Shown one piece after another: positions 15,916 to 25,220 of a stretch of DNA of 64,000 nt. The notes beneath the pieces are model-generated. The model did no database searches. It was not told the origin of the DNA and saw nothing but the letters and a program-made list of their open reading frames with translations. The stretch's first letter is position 1. Each line of letters opens with the position of its first letter. The position numbers were made by a program, and so were the translations under genes. Source of the DNA: Actinomycetes bacterium (GTDB taxonomy: Bacteria; Actinomycetota; Actinomycetes; Mycobacteriales; Mycobacteriaceae); assembly GCA_023461275.1 (NCBI GenBank), contig JAEYMI010000076.1, forward strand, positions 1 to 64,000, given 5' to 3'.

Positions 15916-16251
15916 TCAGTGAGCGGCTTCGAAAGCCTCGATCACCGTGTGCGGAATGCGGCCACGATCACTCACGTCGTATCCCTCTCCGATAGCCCAC
16001 TCGCGAATCGCCTTGGTCTGAGCCTTGTTTCGGCTCGAGCTCACCGAGGCCGAACGCTTGGCCGCACCGCGTGAGGTCGAACGTGACACCGCAAGATATT
16101 TTGATAGTGAGTCACGGAATTGTTGTGCATGCTTAGACGACGTGTCGAATTCGTAGGTCCGCCCGTCCAGGCTCCACCGAACCGTCTCGTATTCGTCGAG
16201 CACCTTGCCATCGATGTCGTCGATTACTTGGACGATTTCCTTCTTCGCCAT
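15916..16251 (-). CDS. lsr2: Nucleoid-associated protein Lsr2 (paralogue 2)
   Basis: A 111-residue Lsr2: MAKKEIVQVIDDIDGKVLDE at the start, YEFDTSSKHAQQFRDSLSKYL, then a Ser/Arg/Lys linker and WAIGEGYDVSDRGRIPHTVIEAFEAAH with the RGR DNA-binding core. The MAKK N-terminus and RGAAKRSASVSSSRN linker resemble mycobacterial Lsr2 (Rv3597c) more than the copy at 5431 does. I chose ATG 16251, with AAGGATG just upstream; the frame opens three codons earlier. Confidence 0.96.
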   Translation of the reverse strand: MAKKEIVQVIDDIDGKVLDEYETVRWSLDGRTYEFDTSSKHAQQFRDSLSKYLAVSRSTSRGAAKRSASVSSSRNKAQTKAIREWAIGEGYDVSDRGRIPHTVIEAFEAAH

Positions 16252-16415
16252 CATGAACATCCTTACTTGTTAGTTCTGAATTCGTGGAGCCGCGCCACAA
16301 AAGATAGTCTTGGTTGGCGGGTTCAGCAAACCCCCGTCAGAAGAACAATATACCTGAATGATTCGCTCTGCCCGAGAATGACACGAGGTGGTCCGATGAC
16401 CCCGACGAGCGGCGG

Positions 16416-17210
16416 TCAGGAAGTCGGGACTGGCGTGGGTGTGGATTCCGAGTCAGTTTTGGTGTCATCTGTCTGGTTTGAGAACTCCGACGACATTTCG
16501 GCCAGTAGTGCACGGGGAGCAGGTTGTGTTGCAGCGATAGCCCGATAACCCTCGGAGTCGATCGCAAATCCGGATCGGGAACGAGATTCAATGCAGAAAA
16601 GTCCACTCGCAGCGCTGAGGCACGTGATTCGCGACACCGCAATTGCGTAACCATATTGCACGACGTTGCTCTTATAGAGCACCGGGTATTGATCCGAGCA
16701 CGCGCCGACCGCGGGCCCGGTGGGTGACAGGGTGATCACGTTCGTCAGCCATTCACATGATTTCCGGGCCGATGATGATCGCGGTCGAAGACCGGGCGCA
16801 TCGATCCGGCAGGCCAGCGTGGCCTGCCCGCCGACGGGTATTGAACAGGCCACCGTCCGTTGGGGCGTCGAGAAATGAAATCCAGGGGCGGGTTGTGGTT
16901 GTGCTGTGGGTGTTCGGGCGCCCTTGTGAAAGTCGGCGTTATCCACCCGCGGTGCCGTAGCGATGACGCGTCCCATCGATCCACGGGGTAAGAGGGCGGC
17001 GGTCTCGGAAGTGTCGACGACGGTTGTTGTCGGTGTCGCCGATTCCGCTTCGGTCGACAAGCGATCTGTCGCCGGGATCACGATGCTCGAAGGTGTGGTG
17101 TCGGTGCTGATCGAGCAGCCCGAGAGTCCGACGGCGACAACCACGGTGAGACCTGCCAGCATCACCGGACGGCCTGATCGTGGGCGTCGGCGCGGTCCGT
17201 ACCCTTGCAC
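16416..17210 (-). CDS. Putative secreted lipoprotein, function unknown
   Basis: A lipobox VAVGLSGC (Cys about residue 32 with this start) follows a basic n-region PRRRPRSGRP and a hydrophobic core, so export and lipid attachment are expected. The mature part has a low-complexity Thr/Ser/Pro stretch (about 35-100), then a domain with paired cysteines (ACSIP, ACRID, SCEWL, GACSDQ, ITCLS, LFCIES) resembling secreted mycobacterial proteins of unknown function, and a T/P-rich tail. The start is uncertain: TTG 17225, GTG 17210 or ATG 17162. GTG 17210 would sit back to back with the trhO GTG at 17212, so the two divergent promoters must overlap the opposite coding starts. Confidence 0.65.
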   Translation of the reverse strand: MQGYGPRRRPRSGRPVMLAGLTVVVAVGLSGCSISTDTTPSSIVIPATDRLSTEAESATPTTTVVDTSETAALLPRGSMGRVIATAPRVDNADFHKGARTPTAQPQPAPGFHFSTPQRTVACSIPVGGQATLACRIDAPGLRPRSSSARKSCEWLTNVITLSPTGPAVGACSDQYPVLYKSNVVQYGYAIAVSRITCLSAASGLFCIESRSRSGFAIDSEGYRAIAATQPAPRALLAEMSSEFSNQTDDTKTDSESTPTPVPTS

Positions 17211-17211
17211 T

Positions 17212-18078
17212 GTGGCAACTCCCAAAATCGTCTTGTTCTACCAGTTCGTGCCGTTGCCCGATCCGGAGGCGATTGCGCTCTGGCAGGAATCGGTGTGCGC
17301 GGCGCTCGGTCTGACCGGCAGGATCATCGTCTCTGAACACGGGATCAACGCCACTGTCGGGGGTGATCTACCCGATGTGAAACGGTACGTGAAAGCCACG
17401 CGCTCATATCGGCCGTTTTCGTCGATCGATATCAAATGGTCGGAGGGGACCGGCACGGACTTTCCCAGACTCAGTGTTCGGGTCCGCCCGGAAATCGTCA
17501 CCTTCGGTGTGCCCGACGAGGTCCATGTCGACGCTTCCGGGGTGGTCGGCGGCGGAAAGCGGTTGTCTCCGGCGCAGGTGCATGAGCTCGTCGACGCGCG
17601 TGGCGAGGAGGTTGTCTTCTTCGACGGCCGTAACCGGATTGAGGCCGAACTTGGCCGATTCGCCGGTGCGGTCGTCACCGAAGCGAAGACCACTCGCGAC
17701 TTTGTGCCAATGCTCGACAGTGGCGCCTTCGACGATCTCAAGCATCGACCGGTGGTGACGTACTGCACGGGCGGCGTTCGTTGTGAGGTGCTGACCAGTC
17801 TCATGCGGGCGCGTGGGTTCGAGGAGGTCTACCAGATCGACGGGGGGATTGTCCGATACGCCGAGGAATATGGCGACAGCGGCCTGTGGGAAGGGTCGTT
17901 GTATGTGTTCGATAAAAGGATGATTGTCAATTATTCGGACAATCCTCAGGTACTCGGCAAATGCACCGAATGTGGCCGGCCGACCAACACGGTGGCGAAT
18001 TATCCGGATCATCTGGGACGCGACCTGGCGGTTGTGTGTGACGACTGTCTGACGGTTTTAGCAAACCGGGAATCGTAA
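17212..18078 (+). CDS. trhO: tRNA uridine(34) hydroxylase, rhodanese domain (TrhO)
   Basis: TrhO uses O2 to make 5-hydroxyuridine at tRNA position 34. The N-terminal domain (IVLFYQFVPLPDPEAI, then SEHGINATVGG) and DIKWSEG are family hallmarks; the rhodanese domain carries the catalytic Cys in VVTYCTGGVRCE (about residue 183), followed by YQIDGGIVRYAEEYG and LWEGSLYVFDKR. A C-terminal CTECG...CDDC resembles a four-Cys metal site. GTG 17212 gives 288 residues. It is followed after only 5 bp by a CobW-family gene, so the two are probably co-transcribed. Confidence 0.9.
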   Translation: MATPKIVLFYQFVPLPDPEAIALWQESVCAALGLTGRIIVSEHGINATVGGDLPDVKRYVKATRSYRPFSSIDIKWSEGTGTDFPRLSVRVRPEIVTFGVPDEVHVDASGVVGGGKRLSPAQVHELVDARGEEVVFFDGRNRIEAELGRFAGAVVTEAKTTRDFVPMLDSGAFDDLKHRPVVTYCTGGVRCEVLTSLMRARGFEEVYQIDGGIVRYAEEYGDSGLWEGSLYVFDKRMIVNYSDNPQVLGKCTECGRPTNTVANYPDHLGRDLAVVCDDCLTVLANRES

Positions 18079-18083
18079 GCGTC

Positions 18084-19172
18084 GTGAAGAGTGGTATTCG
18101 TCACAGTAAAGCGGTTCCGGTGGTCATCATCGCCGGATTTCTCGGGTCGGGAAAGACGACGCTGCTCAATCATTTGCTGAGGTCGGCGCAGGGAACCCGA
18201 ATCGGGGTATTGGTCAACGACTTCGGATCGATCAACGTTGATGCCATGCTGGTCGCCGGGCAGGTGGACGGGACCGTGCAGCTCGGCAATGGATGCCTGT
18301 GCTGCACAGTCGATTCCGATGGACTCGTGAGTGCGCTGGAGAAGCTGGTGCGGCCGGCGGCCGGCATTGACGTCGTCGTCATCGAGGCCAGCGGTATCGC
18401 CGAACCGCGCGCTCTGGTGCGGATGATCACCACCGTGTCCGACGATCGGATCGCTTACGGCGGACTGGTCTACGTGGTCGACGCGGCGACGTGTGCGGCC
18501 ACGCGGGCCGACCACCCGGAGCTCGATCGTCATGCCGCCATCGCTGATCTGGTGGTGGTCAACAAGGTTGATCTCGCCGGACCGGCCGACGCCGGGCGAG
18601 TCGATGAGTGGGTGCGTGAGATCAATTCCGGAGCCGCAGTCGTCGCGACCAGCGAGGCGCGGGTCGATCCGGCTCTGCTGTTCGACGTGACCGCACGACA
18701 ACCCGACGTCGGGCCACGGCAACTGGCGCTCGACGAATTGCTCGCCGAGTACGGCCCCGGTGAGCACGGCGCAGGTGAGCCGCACGGTCATCGCCACCTG
18801 CACGACGACTACACGTCTGTCGACTTCTGCGTCGTCGACGCCATGGACCCACGTCGGTTGGCGCGGTTCCTGGAACGGCCCCCACAGGGGTGCTATCGCA
18901 TCAAAGGTGTGGTCCACCTCGGCGGCGTCGCTGCCCACCGGTACGTCATCCATGGTGTCGGCGGCTTCGTGCGGGTCGAACGTGGACCGTGGGGGCGTGG
19001 CGAATCGAGATCGAGCACCGTCGTGGTCATCGGCACCGGACTCGACGCCGACGAGGTTCGATCAGCCCTGCTCGGCGCGGTGTGGAATCCCGACGCCGTC
19101 GACCCGAACGGAATCCTGCACATCACGCGCTACCTGCCCGACGCCGGCGCGTCGAGCATCACATCTCCCTAA
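18084..19172 (+). CDS. CobW/COG0523 family GTP-dependent metallochaperone
   Basis: G3E P-loop GTPase with Walker A GFLGSGKTT (18-26), the metal motif GCLCC (Cys71, 73, 74), EASGIAEP, a guanine-specificity NKVD, and a His-rich segment HGHRHLHDD (about 232-240) before the CobW C-terminal domain (YRIKGVVHLGG). Such proteins deliver zinc or another metal to client proteins using GTP. Unlike the mrf gene at 9982, all GTPase motifs are intact. I see no Zur box upstream; it starts (GTG) 5 bp after trhO, which has a possible Cys4 metal site and could be a client (inference). Confidence 0.88.
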   Translation: MKSGIRHSKAVPVVIIAGFLGSGKTTLLNHLLRSAQGTRIGVLVNDFGSINVDAMLVAGQVDGTVQLGNGCLCCTVDSDGLVSALEKLVRPAAGIDVVVIEASGIAEPRALVRMITTVSDDRIAYGGLVYVVDAATCAATRADHPELDRHAAIADLVVVNKVDLAGPADAGRVDEWVREINSGAAVVATSEARVDPALLFDVTARQPDVGPRQLALDELLAEYGPGEHGAGEPHGHRHLHDDYTSVDFCVVDAMDPRRLARFLERPPQGCYRIKGVVHLGGVAAHRYVIHGVGGFVRVERGPWGRGESRSSTVVVIGTGLDADEVRSALLGAVWNPDAVDPNGILHITRYLPDAGASSITSP

Positions 19173-19335
19173 CGATTTCATCGCCGCAGGTCGCGGATTT
19201 CGCAAAACCGCCCCGGACTGTTTCACTTGTTACGAATGTGGCCAGAGTGACTGAAGTTCTGCAAAGCGACTGCTGCCGATCGAAGGGCTGTTGCCGATAG
19301 AAGGGGAGAGGCGCGACGCTCCGCGCCGTACTGCG

Positions 19336-20499
19336 ATGAATCGGAAGACTGCGATGAACCGGAAACACCACGTGACGACTGTCCGCGTGCTCGGCGTGGC
19401 CGCTGCGGCACTGCTGACCACCTCGATGGCGACTCTGGTCGGCGCGCCCGCCGGCGCCGCACCCACTCCGTCGACCCCCACTCCGTCAAGCCCCGCCCCG
19501 TCAAGCCCCAGCCTGTCCGCTCCGGCGGGAAAGAGTCTTGCGGGCAAGACCGTCTTCCTCGATCCGGGACACCAGGGCAGTAGTGGCGGCCGGAGCCTCA
19601 GCGCGCAGGTCCCTGATGGTCGCGGTGGCAAGAAGGACTGCCAGACCACCGGTGCGACGGGCGTCAACGGGGCCAAAGAGCACACCGTGAACTGGGATAT
19701 CGCCCAATTGGTGAAGGCCGGTCTGGAAAGCCAGGGCGCCCGCGTCGTCCTGTCCCGCGCCGACGACACCGGATGGGGTGGTTGCGTCGACGAGCGGGCC
19801 GCGGCGGCCAGCCGGTCCGGCGCCGCAGTGGCGGTGAGCCTGCATGCCGATTCGACGTCGGCCGGTGCCGATGCGTCGAAGAAGGGCTTCCACATGATCG
19901 TCCCGACGCTGCCGATCCCCGACGCCACCGTCAACAAGGTCCAGTCCTCGGCCGGCCGAAGCGCTTCGGAGATCATGCGTGACGCCTTCGTGAAGGCCGG
20001 GTTCCCGCCGGCGAACTATGCAGGCGTCGTCAACGGCCTGCAGACCCGATCCGACATCGCCGCGGTGAACCTCACCAAGGTTCCGGCGGTGTTCATCGAA
20101 ATGGGCAACCTGTCGAACCCGACCGAGGCCGCGAGCCTGGCCGGCAAGGACGGTCAGCTCAAGTACTCGATGGCCATCACCAACGGCATTCTGAACTTCG
20201 TCAAGCCCGGCGCGGCCGCCGCACCGAGCGTGGGTACCGGTAGCTCCGACGCCGCACCCGGCACCACTCCTCAGGGCGGTACGACACCGCAGGCCGGTAC
20301 CACGCCTCAGACCAGCGATGATCCGGACGCCGGACTTGCGTCGGTGATCCCTTTCGTCCAGCAACTGCTCGGCACCAAGGATCCCGCGGCCATCACGCAG
20401 CTTCTGCTCGGCCAGGGCCAGGACGTATCCGCTCAGGTCCTCAAGGCGATGCTGTCGATCATGTACGGACTGTTCGGCGGCAAACTGCCCATCGGCTGA
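19336..20499 (+). CDS. N-acetylmuramoyl-L-alanine amidase, zinc (Amidase_3), secreted
   Basis: Periplasmic peptidoglycan amidase resembling M. tuberculosis Rv3717: zinc ligands in DPGHQG, GAKEHTVN and SLHADST, and the catalytic Glu in VFIEMGNLSN. A signal peptide (about 35 residues, VLGVAAAALLTTSMATLVGAPAGAA) precedes a Pro/Ser/Thr linker. After the amidase domain comes a GTTPQ repeat region and a C-terminal helix-rich tail (about 90 residues) not seen in the short Rv3717 form. The start is ATG 19336 or ATG 19354; the codons between are a duplicated MNRK. A TTG at 19291 also lies in frame but gives a poorer signal peptide. Confidence 0.88.
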   Translation: MNRKTAMNRKHHVTTVRVLGVAAAALLTTSMATLVGAPAGAAPTPSTPTPSSPAPSSPSLSAPAGKSLAGKTVFLDPGHQGSSGGRSLSAQVPDGRGGKKDCQTTGATGVNGAKEHTVNWDIAQLVKAGLESQGARVVLSRADDTGWGGCVDERAAAASRSGAAVAVSLHADSTSAGADASKKGFHMIVPTLPIPDATVNKVQSSAGRSASEIMRDAFVKAGFPPANYAGVVNGLQTRSDIAAVNLTKVPAVFIEMGNLSNPTEAASLAGKDGQLKYSMAITNGILNFVKPGAAAAPSVGTGSSDAAPGTTPQGGTTPQAGTTPQTSDDPDAGLASVIPFVQQLLGTKDPAAITQLLLGQGQDVSAQVLKAMLSIMYGLFGGKLPIG

Positions 20500-20573
20500 G
20501 TTGGCGGCGGTCGGGATTCGAGACCGGCGGGTTCGCCGACCACTGTCGATGTGACGTCGACGGCCGTTAGGGT

Positions 20574-21515
20574 ATGCCCATGGGACTCAAAGATCTGATC
20601 TACATGCCGCCGCCGGTGCGCAGCCTGGCCGGCAAGACGGTTCTCATCACCGGAGCGGCCAGCGGAATCGGGCGCGCGACGGCGGTGGCGTCCGCGGCGG
20701 CCGGCGCCAAGTTGGTGCTCACCGATGTTCAGACCGACGCCCTCGCGTCGACCGTTGAGCAGATCACCCGATCCGGTGGGTCCGTGCTTTATCACCAGGC
20801 CGGCGACGTCTCCGACCTCGAGTGGGTCAGTGGCTTCGCGCGCCGCGTCGACGCCGAGGTCGGGGTGATGGACGTCGTCATGAACATCGCGGGCGTATCT
20901 GCCTGGGGCACTGTCGAGAATGTCGATCATGCTCACTACCAGCGCATCATCGACATCAACCTGATGGGCCCCATCCACATCATCGAGAGTTTCGTGCCGC
21001 AGATGGTGCGACGGGGTCAGGGCGGACACCTGGTCAACGTGGCGTCGGCTGCCGCACTCTTGGCGTTCCCGTGGCACGGCGCCTACAGCGCCAGCAAGTT
21101 CGGTGTCCGCGGAATCTCGGAGGTGCTGCGGTTCGACCTGCGCCGGCACAAGATCGGGGTATCGCTGGTATGCCCGGGGGCCGTCGACACACCGATGGTC
21201 GAGTCGGTCGACATCGTCGGCATCGATCGCGAGAACGCGAAGGTGAAAAAGGCTGTCGGCCAATTCCATTCGGTAGCGGTGACACCGGAGAAGGCGGCGT
21301 CGGCGATCCTTGCGGGTATCACCAAGAACCACTTCCTGGTCTACACGTCCTTCGATATCCGGTTCGGTTACTGGTGGGCACGAAAGTTCGCGTTGCCCTA
21401 CGAGATCGCCATGCGGGTGGCCAACGATCGGTTCGATCGGCTCTCCCACATCGGTAACCATCCGGACGTTTCGTCGATTTCCGAGCGGGACACGTCGCCA
21501 CGTTCGACGTCCTGA
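20574..21515 (+). CDS. Short-chain dehydrogenase/reductase
   Basis: Classical SDR: cofactor motif TGAASGIGRA (about 27-36), DVSDLE, NIAGVS (NNAG-equivalent), catalytic Ser in VASAAAL and YSASK (Tyr/Lys). An acidic residue after the second strand (LTDVQ) suggests NAD(H). At 313 residues it is longer than the 250-residue core, with a C-terminal extension containing a possible membrane-associating FGYWWARKFALPYEIAMRV stretch. The substrate is unknown. ATG 20574 or 20580. Confidence 0.85.
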   Translation: MPMGLKDLIYMPPPVRSLAGKTVLITGAASGIGRATAVASAAAGAKLVLTDVQTDALASTVEQITRSGGSVLYHQAGDVSDLEWVSGFARRVDAEVGVMDVVMNIAGVSAWGTVENVDHAHYQRIIDINLMGPIHIIESFVPQMVRRGQGGHLVNVASAAALLAFPWHGAYSASKFGVRGISEVLRFDLRRHKIGVSLVCPGAVDTPMVESVDIVGIDRENAKVKKAVGQFHSVAVTPEKAASAILAGITKNHFLVYTSFDIRFGYWWARKFALPYEIAMRVANDRFDRLSHIGNHPDVSSISERDTSPRSTS

Positions 21516-21533
21516 ACTCCGGCGGGCCCGGAC

Positions 21534-22310
21534 ATGGTGGGGGACACAGTCTTCGCGAAGCGCCGGGCGGGGATCGACCCGGACTTCTTCGCCGCCGAGG
21601 CCGCCGGACTGCGGTGGCTGGCCGCGGCGGGAGCGCCGGTCGTCGAGGTGGTTTCGGTCTCCGACGACGGCATCGAGCTGCAGCGACTGTCACAGGTGCG
21701 GCCTTCGGCCACGGCGGCAACCGATTTCGGGGTGGCTCTGGCACGCGTGCACCGCGCGGGAGCACCGGCGTTCGGCGCGCCGCCGGAAGGCTATGCGGGT
21801 CGGCAGTTCATCGGCGAGCGGCCACTGAGCAGTCGCGCCCACCGCAGCTGGGGTGATTTCTATGCGACCGAACGCGTGATCCCGTATCTCGAAACAGCCC
21901 GTCGCGCGGGCAATCTCACTGCCACCGACGAGTCGGTCACGCGTGCCGCCTGCGAGCTCATCGCGGCCGGGGGCTTCGACGACGACGAACCGCCATCGCG
22001 ACTCCACGGTGATCTGTGGAACGGCAACGTGATGTGGACGCCGACCGGAGTGGTGATGATCGATCCGGCCGCGCATGGCGGTCACCGGGAGACGGATCTG
22101 GCGATGCTCGCGCTCTTCGGATGTCCGCTGCTCGGCGACATCCTCGCCGCCTACGACGACCATTGGCCCCTCGCAGCCGGGTGGCGCGATCGTGTGCCGC
22201 TGCATCAGCTTCATCCACTGGCCGTCCACGCTGCCGGACATGGGCCGTCCTATGGTTCGGCGCTGGGACGGGCGGCGCAGGCCACCCTCGAACTCGGCGG
22301 GCACCGATGA
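21534..22310 (+). CDS. Fructosamine kinase family protein
   Basis: Aminoglycoside-kinase-like fold of the fructosamine kinase branch: LHGDLWNGNVM (catalytic Asp, about 170-180) and VMIDPAAHGGHRETDLAM (metal-binding Asp). These enzymes phosphorylate protein-bound or free ketosamines to promote deglycation. At 258 residues it is slightly shorter than the usual 285-300. It ends in ATGA shared with the next gene, so the pair is translationally coupled. Confidence 0.87.
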   Translation: MVGDTVFAKRRAGIDPDFFAAEAAGLRWLAAAGAPVVEVVSVSDDGIELQRLSQVRPSATAATDFGVALARVHRAGAPAFGAPPEGYAGRQFIGERPLSSRAHRSWGDFYATERVIPYLETARRAGNLTATDESVTRAACELIAAGGFDDDEPPSRLHGDLWNGNVMWTPTGVVMIDPAAHGGHRETDLAMLALFGCPLLGDILAAYDDHWPLAAGWRDRVPLHQLHPLAVHAAGHGPSYGSALGRAAQATLELGGHR

Positions 22311-22864
22311 CCGCCCGGTCGTCGGTGCTGGTGGTGTCGGCCACCGAATCCGAGGCTCGGCACCTGCCCGACGGGGTGCCCGTGCTCATCACCGGGATCG
22401 GCAAAATCGCTGCGACGCTGGCACTCACCCGTGTGCTGGCCGGGCCGGACGGTTCGTCGATCCGGCACGTGATCAACATCGGCACCGCCGGGGCACTGCA
22501 CGATCACCACAGTGGTCTCTTTCTGCCGTCGACGGTGTTCGAGCACGACCTGAGTGCTGCCGAGCTGGCCGCGATGGGCTATCCGGTCACCGATCGGTGG
22601 GACCTTCCCGATGGCGACGGCACCGTGCTGGCCACCGGTGACACCTTTGTCGCCGACCCACTGCGCCGCGCGGCGCTGGCCGACACCGCCGACCTCGTCG
22701 ACATGGAGGGTGCCGCGATCGCACACGTCAGTGCGCGCTTCGGCGTCGAATGTCGTCTGGTGAAAGTGGTCAGCGACAATGCCGACGAGGGTGCGATGGA
22801 TTGGCCGTCACTGGTCGATCAGGCAGCGCGAGTGCTCGGCGGCTGGGTGACCGACCACATGTGA
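22307..22864 (+). CDS. Nucleosidase, PNP/UDP phosphorylase family
   Basis: A 185-residue compact member of the MTA/SAH nucleosidase fold: ITGIGKIAATLALTRVL, HVINIGTAGAL, and VDMEGAAIAHVSARF with the Glu that binds the ribose hydroxyl, then VSDNAD with the catalytic Asp. It is shorter than MtnN (about 230), as in a subgroup of actinobacterial nucleosidases; the purine nucleoside used is unassigned. Starts inside the stop of the fructosamine kinase gene. Confidence 0.82.
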   Translation: MTARSSVLVVSATESEARHLPDGVPVLITGIGKIAATLALTRVLAGPDGSSIRHVINIGTAGALHDHHSGLFLPSTVFEHDLSAAELAAMGYPVTDRWDLPDGDGTVLATGDTFVADPLRRAALADTADLVDMEGAAIAHVSARFGVECRLVKVVSDNADEGAMDWPSLVDQAARVLGGWVTDHM

Positions 22865-22888
22865 CCGTTCGCCGAGGCGGCCGATGCG

Positions 22889-23932
22889 TCAGCGACGGTT
22901 CCGGGACCGCGTCGACGGGTAGGGGCTGGCGGTTCCCATGCGCGACTCGTAGGTCTCGCTCTCGCGGGCCGGTCGACTGCGCGGGGTGGGCGGCTGCGAG
23001 TCCTCGTCGGCACGTCCATCAAGGTGTGAGCCGTGCTCTGCCCGCATCACTTGTCCTGCGGTGGCGCGCCGACGCGCCGCCGTGGGCGTCTCACCGGTGT
23101 GCGGCTGGGGAGACGGTCCGGACCGTGCGCCCACCGCTTCCCTCGCCCGCGACGGAGCCGGCGCCGAGGCGGTGCGTTCTGGTCGTTTGTTCGCCTCGGG
23201 TCGCTTCTGCGGTTCGGGTCGCTTCCGTGTCTCCGAATGCTTCGGTGCCTCTGCACGCGTCGCTGGTGGCGAGCCCGCCCGGGATTTCTGCGGGGACTCG
23301 GAGTCCGATCGGCGCGTCGCGGCGGCTGCCACGGCACTCTCGGTGGTGGCGGCGCGGCGCTGCTGGGTACGAGGGCGATCACCCGAGCGACCCTGAGCGG
23401 ATGCCTTCTCCGGACGCTTGCGCTTATCCTGTGCTGCCGCCCGGCTCGTCGGCGCTGGTGAGCGGGGCCCTGCCGACCGCTTGCTGCTCTTGCCGGACGC
23501 GTCGCGGGTCAGCCACCATCGGGCCACGACCAGCGCGAGGGTGACAAAGAACGTCAGCGCCATCCACGGGAAGTCATTCGCGATGGGCAGCAAGACCTTG
23601 AAGACCAGGCTCTTGATTCCGGAGGCTTCGGCGGCGTTCAGGCCGTACAGGGTGATGACCCCGACTCCGAACGCGATCAGTGGTGGCTGGGCCGCCGCGG
23701 TGAACAACGCACGGCGTCGGACCATGAGCGCGGCGCCGACGCATCCGAGCAGGTAGCAGAACTTGAACACCGACCCGAGCGAATCGGTGTTGTTCGCGTC
23801 GATGGCCGCGCCGAGTGCGGTGACCGTGGTGGCCAACAAAACGGCTCCCCACCAGGGAAGCCCGCGAACAGTCGGCAGTACCGACTGCTCATCGAGCGGC
23901 ACCGCTGATCTGGAACGTTGGACGAAGGACAC
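22889..23932 (-). CDS. Membrane protein with long basic disordered tail (DUF6542-like)
   Basis: Four predicted membrane helices fill the first 145 residues (WWGAVLLATTVTALGAAI, FCYLLGCVGAALMV, PPLIAFGVGVITLYGL, WMALTFFVTLALVVARWWL). From about residue 150 to the end the chain is low-complexity, rich in R, P, S, A and E, and probably a disordered cytoplasmic tail. It resembles the small membrane protein found near ychF in mycobacteria. Function unknown. Confidence 0.75.
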   Translation of the reverse strand: MSFVQRSRSAVPLDEQSVLPTVRGLPWWGAVLLATTVTALGAAIDANNTDSLGSVFKFCYLLGCVGAALMVRRRALFTAAAQPPLIAFGVGVITLYGLNAAEASGIKSLVFKVLLPIANDFPWMALTFFVTLALVVARWWLTRDASGKSSKRSAGPRSPAPTSRAAAQDKRKRPEKASAQGRSGDRPRTQQRRAATTESAVAAAATRRSDSESPQKSRAGSPPATRAEAPKHSETRKRPEPQKRPEANKRPERTASAPAPSRAREAVGARSGPSPQPHTGETPTAARRRATAGQVMRAEHGSHLDGRADEDSQPPTPRSRPARESETYESRMGTASPYPSTRSRNRR

Positions 23933-24014
23933 ATGTAGACGGTACCGGGTGCGTCGGCGATCTTTGCGATCTGCGGGTCGGTGTTGAGCGATAGATCAAC
24001 ACCGACGGTCTTGG

Positions 24015-25190
24015 TTATCCGGTCTCTTGACCCCGATCAGTGCGGCCGACCGGCACCGATACCGCCCGGACCCCGAGGTCGATCGGCGTCGGGTGGGTGT
24101 GGTCGGCCACACCGGCGAGTCCCTCGAGTTCGGCCAACTTGCGGGCGGTGACGCCGACCCGGCCCTCGACGGTGCCGACCGTCGAGTTGAACGACTCCAC
24201 CGCGCGACGCAACGACCCGCCGAGGCGGTCGAGGTGGGACAGGACGGTACCGAGCCGGTGATGCAGCTCGGTGCCGAGCTCGTGGATGACTGCGGCATCC
24301 TGCGCCATCGCGTCGTGACGCCACCCGAGCGCAACCGTGCGCAACAGCGCCACCAGGGTGGCGGGGGTCGCGATCACCACGTTCTTGGCGAAACCGACTT
24401 CCAGGATGTCGGGGTCGACGCGGACGGCGGCCTCCAGGATCGGATCGCTCGGCAGGAACATCACCACCATCTCCGGGGTGTTGGCGAAGGCGTTCCAGTA
24501 GGACTTCGCGGCCAGCGATACAACGTGGGTCCGCAGCGCTCGTGCGTGGTCGGTGTGCAGACGGGCGCGCGCCGCGGGATCGTCGGTGGTGGTGGCCTCG
24601 AGATAGGCGTGCAGCGGTGCCTTGGCGTCGACAACGATGTCCCGTCCGCCCGCGAGGTGGACGACGAGGTCGGGGCGCACGGCGCCGTCGGCCGTCGATC
24701 CGGTCACCTGTGTGCTGAAGTCGCAGTGGCGGGACATCCCGGCCAGCTCGACCACCCGCTCGAGTTGCAGTTCACCCCACCGCCCGCGGACATGGGGAGC
24801 GTGCAGCGCGTTTGTGAGCCGTCGGGTCTGGTCGTCGAGCCGCAGCGATGCCTCCTGCATGCCGCGAACCTGTTCGACGAGTCCGGCGTACGCCCCGGCG
24901 CGCTGATGCTCGGTCCGGCGAACCTCCTCGGCCAACTGCGCCAGCACCGGTCGTAGGGGTTCGACGATGTGTGCCACCTGGGAGCCGATTGCCGACGATT
25001 GGCGTCGGGCGGCATCCTCGCTGGCCGCCGAAATCGATTGTCGGACCAGATCCGACGACTCACGCAGCGAGTGCGCCTCGGCCCGTGCCCGGGCGAGTTC
25101 GGTGGCGCACCGATTGGCGTTGGCCAACCATCCGAGGGCGGCTCCCACGACGAGACCGAGCAGCAGCGCGGCGAAAACAGCGAAGGTCAT
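24015..25190 (-). CDS. rmuC: DNA recombination protein RmuC
   Basis: One N-terminal membrane helix (FAVFAALLLGLVVGAALGWLA), a coiled-coil (about 25-125) and the RmuC PD-(D/E)xK-like domain: RGRWGELQLERVVELAG (about 137-153), RPDLVVHL and IVVDAKAPL with the Asp/Lys pair, and MVVMFLPSDPILEAAV. RmuC limits inversions at short inverted repeats. At 391 residues it is typical for actinobacteria. Transcribed in the same direction as the repair genes ogt and alkA. Confidence 0.9.
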   Translation of the reverse strand: MTFAVFAALLLGLVVGAALGWLANANRCATELARARAEAHSLRESSDLVRQSISAASEDAARRQSSAIGSQVAHIVEPLRPVLAQLAEEVRRTEHQRAGAYAGLVEQVRGMQEASLRLDDQTRRLTNALHAPHVRGRWGELQLERVVELAGMSRHCDFSTQVTGSTADGAVRPDLVVHLAGGRDIVVDAKAPLHAYLEATTTDDPAARARLHTDHARALRTHVVSLAAKSYWNAFANTPEMVVMFLPSDPILEAAVRVDPDILEVGFAKNVVIATPATLVALLRTVALGWRHDAMAQDAAVIHELGTELHHRLGTVLSHLDRLGGSLRRAVESFNSTVGTVEGRVGVTARKLAELEGLAGVADHTHPTPIDLGVRAVSVPVGRTDRGQETG

Positions 25191-25220
25191 GAGACCGATG
25201 CTGCCGTGTGGGTATGACAG

